Below, piece by piece: positions 5,906 through 9,049 of a stretch of 9,049 bases of DNA (the stretch's first letter is position 1; the number at the start of each line of letters is the position of its first letter). A program made the translations under genes and the position numbers. The stretch covers positions 1-9,049 of the forward strand of contig CADBPK010000084.1 in the NCBI GenBank assembly GCA_902796465.1, given 5' to 3'. Source of the DNA: an uncultured Erysipelotrichaceae bacterium. Lineage in GTDB: Bacteria > Bacillota_I > Bacilli_A > Erysipelotrichales > Erysipelotrichaceae. Below the pieces are notes generated by a model. That model was given only the letters and a program-made list of their open reading frames with translations, did not search any database and had not been told where the DNA came from.

Positions 5906-7288
5906 ATGAATTATCAGAAAGAAAATTTTCAGGATCTGATCGAAAGAATGGAATCTTATCTCAAGGAAAAGAAGTACGTGGAGGCAAGGGATACACTTAC
6001 GGATCTGGAGCCGGTAGACATCGCTTATATCATGGAAAGTCTGCCGGAAGACACCATTCCTGTCGTATTCCGCCTTCTCCCGAAGGAACCGGCCGCGGAA
6101 GTATTCGTCGAGCTGGATAGCGACTCCCAGGAGAGCCTGATCAAGGGATTCTCCAAATCAGAGCTGAAGGAAGTCATCGATGAGCTGTATCTGGATGACG
6201 CGGTCGACATCATCGAAGAGATGCCGGCCAATGTCGTCAGAAGGATCCTGGCTACGGCAGACCCCGAGACACGGAAAAATATAAACAATATCCTGCAGTA
6301 CCCGGAAGATTCGACCGGGTCGATCATGACCACGGAGTATATCGATCTCAAGATCAACCTCACAGTGGAGGATGCTTTGAAAAAGATCCGCCGTGTGGGA
6401 CAGGATATGGAAACGATCAACGTTATGTATGTGGTAGATGTGGACAGACATCTGCTTGGTTATGTTTCCATCCGTACACTCCTTCTGGCAGATGAACATG
6501 ACACCATGAAGGAGATCATGGATGACAATATCATTTCCGCCTCAACACTGGATGACCAGGAAGAAACAGCCCGTAAGTTTGAGAAGTACGACTTCCTGAC
6601 CATGCCGGTCGTGGACAAGGAAAACAGGCTGGTCGGTATCGTTACCATCGACGACGCGATCGACGTCCTGACGGAAGAGACCACCGAAGATATTGAAAAG
6701 ATGGCCGCTATCGCGCCAACCTATAAGCCGTATCTGAATACAGGAATTATGGAGACGGTCAAGTCACGTATTCCCTGGCTTCTGTTGCTGATGGTGTCCG
6801 CAACGTTTACCGGTCAGATCATTTCTTCGTTTGAGGATGCGCTGGCTGCCGTGACGGTGCTGAACGCATACATCCCGATGCTGATGGATACGGGCGGAAA
6901 CGGCGGCTCGCAGGCCAGCGTTACCGTGATCCGCGGTATCTCCCTGGAGGAGATCACATTGAAAGACCTGGCCAAGGTCATCTGGAAAGAGATCAGGGTT
7001 GCTGTTGTGGTCGGCATTATCCTTGCCTGCTGTAATTTTGTGAAGCTGATGCTGGTCGACACGATGCTGTTCCATAACCCGATCACATTAACGGTTGCGC
7101 TTGTCATCTGCACGACCCTGGTATTTACCGTATTTGCAGCCAAGCTGGTCGGCTGCTCGCTGCCGATCTTCGCGAAAGCACTGGGTTTTGACCCGGCCGT
7201 TATGGCGTCACCGTTCATCACCACGATCGTGGATGCCATTTCCCTGCTGATCTATTTCCAGTTTGCGCGTATGTTCCTGCATCTGTAA
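5906..7288 (+). CDS. mgtE: Magnesium transporter MgtE
   Basis: This 460-residue protein has the complete MgtE order. First comes an acidic N-domain (about residues 1-125) of superhelical repeats, including P-V-D-I-A-Y-I-M-E and A-V-D-I-I-E-E-M-P. Then come paired CBS domains (about 133-255; S-T-G-S-I-M-T-T-E-Y marks the first), a connecting helix, and a C-terminal transmembrane domain from about 285 with five hydrophobic segments. The pore domain shows T-G-G-N-G-G-S-Q (329-336) and the D-P-A-V-M-A-S-P-F-I-T-T-I-V-D stretch. Its final D443 corresponds to the pore aspartate of Thermus MgtE. The protein forms a homodimeric Mg2+-gated channel in the cytoplasmic membrane, with the N and CBS domains sensing intracellular Mg2+. 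AGGAGGGAGG at 5891-5900 precedes the start. A competing ATG at 5901 in another frame encodes only two residues. An SGNH hydrolase follows after 4 nt. Confidence 0.95.
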   Translation: MNYQKENFQDLIERMESYLKEKKYVEARDTLTDLEPVDIAYIMESLPEDTIPVVFRLLPKEPAAEVFVELDSDSQESLIKGFSKSELKEVIDELYLDDAVDIIEEMPANVVRRILATADPETRKNINNILQYPEDSTGSIMTTEYIDLKINLTVEDALKKIRRVGQDMETINVMYVVDVDRHLLGYVSIRTLLLADEHDTMKEIMDDNIISASTLDDQEETARKFEKYDFLTMPVVDKENRLVGIVTIDDAIDVLTEETTEDIEKMAAIAPTYKPYLNTGIMETVKSRIPWLLLLMVSATFTGQIISSFEDALAAVTVLNAYIPMLMDTGGNGGSQASVTVIRGISLEEITLKDLAKVIWKEIRVAVVVGIILACCNFVKLMLVDTMLFHNPITLTVALVICTTLVFTVFAAKLVGCSLPIFAKALGFDPAVMASPFITTIVDAISLLIYFQFARMFLHL

Positions 7289-7292
7289 AAAT

Positions 7293-7976
7293 ATGAAGAC
7301 ATTGTTTATCGGAAACAGCCATACATATATGAATGATATGCCGTATCTGTTTCAGACGCTGTACCGGGATTCGTTCGGTATTGAGAATGAAGCGGTGATG
7401 CTGGCATATTCCGGCAGGAGTCTGGAATGGCACCGGAAGGAATATCTTTCCTACCGGTACCAGCTGCTGTACGGACATTATGATTACTGCATCATTCAGC
7501 AGGCAGCCCATCCTTTTCCGGAAGAAGAAACGACCATGGAAAACGGAAAGAAACTCATCGAGCTGTGCCTTGCCTGCGGGACGAAGCCGGTCCTGTTCAT
7601 GACATGGGCTGAGAAGATCTTTCCGGAAAATCAGGAGAAGATGATCCGGGTATATGAGAAGCTCGGGGCAGAAACAGGAACATGCATTGCGCCGGTAGGA
7701 AAAGTATGGCAGAAGGTCCTGGAAAAATATCCGGAAATTGAACTGTATTATCAGGACGGCGAACATGCTTCGCCTTACGGGGATCTTCTGATCGCCATGA
7801 CTTTGTGCCGGACCCTGCATCCGGAAGGGGAGCTCCGCATACCGGAAACGATCATCGATTACCGGGTCGACTTTGAAACGGAATTCCCGACGGCTTCCCT
7901 GGATGATACACGGTTTATTCCCTGCGATCCGGAGATTGCCGCAAAGATCCTGCGTGAAGTGGATACATTGGTCTGA
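7293..7976 (+). CDS. SGNH/GDSL-type hydrolase (DUF4886-like)
   Basis: This 227-residue protein has the SGNH hydrolase blocks. Block I is F-I-G-N-S-H-T with nucleophile S9, and block II is the glycine in Y-S-G-R-S (G41). Block V is D-G-E-H-A-S with D155 and H158, which completes a Ser-Asp-His triad. Block III, normally GxND, is replaced by I-I-Q-Q-A-A (Q69-Q70), as in DUF4886-type members. No signal peptide or membrane segment is visible, so it should be cytoplasmic. It probably cleaves an ester, possibly an acetyl ester on a sugar, but the substrate is unknown. The ATG at 7293 is chosen because it begins the conserved core; an upstream TTG at 7263 would only add residues overlapping mgtE. There is no Shine-Dalgarno sequence, and the gene begins 4 nt after the mgtE stop, so translational coupling to mgtE is likely. 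Confidence 0.78.
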   Translation: MKTLFIGNSHTYMNDMPYLFQTLYRDSFGIENEAVMLAYSGRSLEWHRKEYLSYRYQLLYGHYDYCIIQQAAHPFPEEETTMENGKKLIELCLACGTKPVLFMTWAEKIFPENQEKMIRVYEKLGAETGTCIAPVGKVWQKVLEKYPEIELYYQDGEHASPYGDLLIAMTLCRTLHPEGELRIPETIIDYRVDFETEFPTASLDDTRFIPCDPEIAAKILREVDTLV

Positions 7977-7979
7977 CAG

Positions 7980-8005
7980 AACAGTGCGTATACTGCACTG
8001 TTTTT
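7980..8005 (+). terminator. Terminator of the mgtE-hydrolase unit
   Basis: Eight-nt arms aacagtgc and gcactgtt surround a 7-nt loop and run into five T's. It begins 3 nt after the stop codon of the SGNH hydrolase. Confidence 0.8.
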
Positions 8006-8017
8006 ATATGCAGGCAG

Positions 8018-8066
8018 AAAAAAGGCCATATCCTCCGGAATTGATATATTCCGTGATATGGCTTTT
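8018..8066 (-). terminator. Terminator of the VanZ-like gene
   Basis: The outer arms aaaaggccatatc (8020-8032) and gatatggctttt (8055-8066) pair with a single bulged G. An inner cggaat/attccg stem (8036-8041 with 8048-8053) extends the hairpin. Reading on the minus strand, the stem is followed by six U's (8023-8018). The plus-strand side is also T-rich, so it may act in both directions as a backup to the hairpin at 7980-8005. Confidence 0.8.
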
Positions 8067-8069
8067 GTT

Positions 8070-8474
8070 TTATGCTTCTCTGCGCCGGAAGTGTTTCAAG
8101 ATGAGATGGTAGATCCCGCGGATGACAGCGAAGATGAAGAACATCGCCATGAAGCCGCCGAGTCCGTATACGACGTCTGCCATTTCCACACGTCCGGTGC
8201 CGGAATAGCCCTGGCCGATCTCAATGGCGAATGTCAGTACGAGCATACAGGTGAATACATAGATCCATGTAATGACCATGGTGTGGTTTCTCTTCGCAAG
8301 GAATTTAAACAGCGGGTAGATCGCGAATACCATCAACAGGCCGATGATGCCGATCACAAGGAAGTGAAGCTGCTTGTCATCCAGCACGACGGAATTTGAT
8401 TCATTCCAGGCACCGATCCGGTCCCGGTAATAGGCTGTAAGTCTTACAAACCAATATATCAGTTCAGTGAACAT
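8070..8474 (-). CDS. VanZ-like small membrane protein
   Basis: This 134-residue protein shows the residue pattern of VanZ-like proteins: D33-K34-x-x-H37-F at the start of a membrane helix, E85-x-x-Q88 at the end of another, and R95-x-E97-x-x-D100 before the last. There are three clear hydrophobic segments, about residues 38-60, 65-87 and 101-122. A possible fourth near the N-terminus (3-12) is weak, and a basic tail ends in R-R-R-E-A. VanZ was named from the teicoplanin-resistance cluster, and distant members are widespread membrane proteins of largely unknown function; no resistance role is implied by this context. The start has GGAGG seven nt upstream and a well-formed promoter 20 nt before that. 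It is monocistronic, divergent from tmk and convergent with the mgtE unit. Confidence 0.75.
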   Translation of the reverse strand: MFTELIYWFVRLTAYYRDRIGAWNESNSVVLDDKQLHFLVIGIIGLLMVFAIYPLFKFLAKRNHTMVITWIYVFTCMLVLTFAIEIGQGYSGTGRVEMADVVYGLGGFMAMFFIFAVIRGIYHLILKHFRRREA

Positions 8475-8500
8475 AGATACCTCCGTTCAATTGAAATGAT

Positions 8501-8529
8501 ATTATACGCATATGCCGTGATATAATCAA
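8501..8529 (-). promoter_or_regulatory. Sigma-A promoter of the VanZ-like gene
   Basis: On the minus strand TTGATT (8529-8524) and a perfect TATAAT (8506-8501) are exactly 17 nt apart. The predicted start near 8494 gives a leader of about 20 nt containing the GGAGG site. Its -35 hexamer overlaps the -10 hexamer of the opposing tmk promoter. Confidence 0.75.
8518..8526 (+). promoter_or_regulatory. Extended -10 promoter of tmk
   Basis: TG-A-TATAAT is a perfect extended -10 element. No good -35 lies at the proper distance (gatatt at 17 nt), which extended -10 promoters tolerate. The hexamer ends 7 nt before the tmk ATG, so transcription would start at or next to the initiation codon. Confidence 0.65.
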
Positions 8530-8533
8530 GAGT

Positions 8534-9049
8534 ATGAAAAAAGGGTTATTTATCACATTCGAAGGACCGGACGGCAGCGGAAAGACGACTGTCAGCACAG
8601 CGGTCGCGAAGAAACTGGAACAGGAAGGATATCCTGTACGCTATACGAGGGAACCGGGCGGGATCGATATTGCGGAACAGATCCGCAGTGTGATCCTGGA
8701 TCCGAAAAACACGGCAATGGATGCGCGGACGGAAGCACTGCTTTATGCCGCAAGCCGCCGGCAGCATCTGGTTGAGAAGGTGATCCCGGCGGTGGAGGCG
8801 GGCATTACGATCATCAGTGACAGGTTTGTGGACAGTTCGCTTGCCTATCAGGGATGCGGCAGGGAGCTCGGCATCGAAAAGGTATATGCCATCAATGAGT
8901 TCGCGATCGAGGGTTATCTGCCGGATAAGACCGTATTTCTGAATGTGGATGCTGAGACCGGCCTGAAGCGGATCGGCAGCCGCAGTTATCTGGACCGGCT
9001 GGACCAGGAAGGACTGGCTTTCCACCAGCGCGTATATGAAGGTTATCAG
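8534..9049 (+). CDS. tmk: Thymidylate kinase (3' end beyond window)
   Basis: The open frame runs from ATG at 8534 to the window end, 172 codons of a family usually about 205-215 long. It is dTMP kinase, making dTDP from dTMP with ATP in the cytoplasm for DNA synthesis. The P-loop [11 protein letters not shown] spans residues 9-19 (K17). T-R-E-P-G-G lies at 38-43. The dTMP-site motif [12 protein letters not shown] begins at D96. The LID region near S-R-S-Y-L-D-R-L starts around residue 151. The start matches the family N-terminus ([11 protein letters not shown]), so there is little doubt about it, yet no Shine-Dalgarno sequence is present: only cAAGAGT lies directly before the ATG. Together with the -10 box 7 nt away, this predicts a leaderless mRNA. 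A DNA polymerase III delta' gene often follows tmk in Firmicutes, but the window ends first. Confidence 0.95.
   Translation, partial: MKKGLFITFEGPDGSGKTTVSTAVAKKLEQEGYPVRYTREPGGIDIAEQIRSVILDPKNTAMDARTEALLYAASRRQHLVEKVIPAVEAGITIISDRFVDSSLAYQGCGRELGIEKVYAINEFAIEGYLPDKTVFLNVDAETGLKRIGSRSYLDRLDQEGLAFHQRVYEGYQ

Noticed and set aside
8486..8495. Perfect 10-nt palindrome TTCAATTGAA at the predicted VanZ transcription start
   Set aside because: Several 10-nt palindromes are expected by chance in a window this size, and there is no second copy or neighbouring regulator to support an operator.
1..9049. CRISPR arrays, tRNA/rRNA genes, intact insertion sequences, toxin-antitoxin or defence modules
   Set aside because: I looked on both strands and found no regularly spaced repeats, cloverleaf-like sequences, transposase genes or small paired genes. 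Apart from the nuclease remnant, the window is made of ordinary metabolic and transport genes.

Overview
The window looks like a chromosomal segment of a low-to-mid G+C Firmicute, most likely a gut-type anaerobe of the Erysipelotrichia/Clostridia kind. The evidence is strong GGAGG ribosome-binding sites, sigma-A-like promoters, hairpin-plus-U-tract terminators, a near-perfect CcpA cre box, and the families present (an MgtE-type magnesium channel, an ScrK-like fructokinase, a VanZ-like protein, an adenylate-forming ligase). Genus cannot be read from this sequence. Most of the window is ordinary, compact housekeeping and central-metabolism sequence, and I see no clear new defence, mobile or biosynthetic system.

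Left end (1-1969): the last 39 codons of a probable flavin reductase end at 121, followed by a perfect 32-nt palindrome that serves as terminator. From 186 to 381, on the minus strand, lies a decayed remnant of the C-terminal tail of an Rpn/PD-(D/E)XK nuclease-family 'transposase', directly behind the stop codon of a minus-strand family-4-like glycosyltransferase (382-1815). A 154-nt divergent spacer separates that gene from a plus-strand acyl-CoA ligase-like enzyme.

Middle (1970-5837): the adenylate-forming ligase (1970-3715) converges on a minus-strand ROK sugar kinase (3740-4633). The two genes end only 24 nt apart and share one bidirectional terminator, whose stem contains the ligase stop codon. 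The ROK kinase is divergent from a PfkB fructokinase (4794-5765). Their 160-nt shared spacer holds a cre box, so both kinases may be under catabolite control. Together they would feed phosphorylated hexoses into glycolysis.

Right end (5906-9049): mgtE (5906-7288) is followed after 4 nt by a cytoplasmic SGNH hydrolase (7293-7976), making a two-gene unit with its own terminator. A minus-strand VanZ-like membrane protein (8070-8474) converges on it. Divergent from the VanZ gene is thymidylate kinase tmk (8534 to beyond the window end). Its extended -10 box lies 7 nt from the ATG, which predicts a leaderless mRNA, and overlaps the -35 box of the opposing VanZ promoter. That 60-nt divergent promoter, the cre box and the nuclease remnant are the items most worth a second look.
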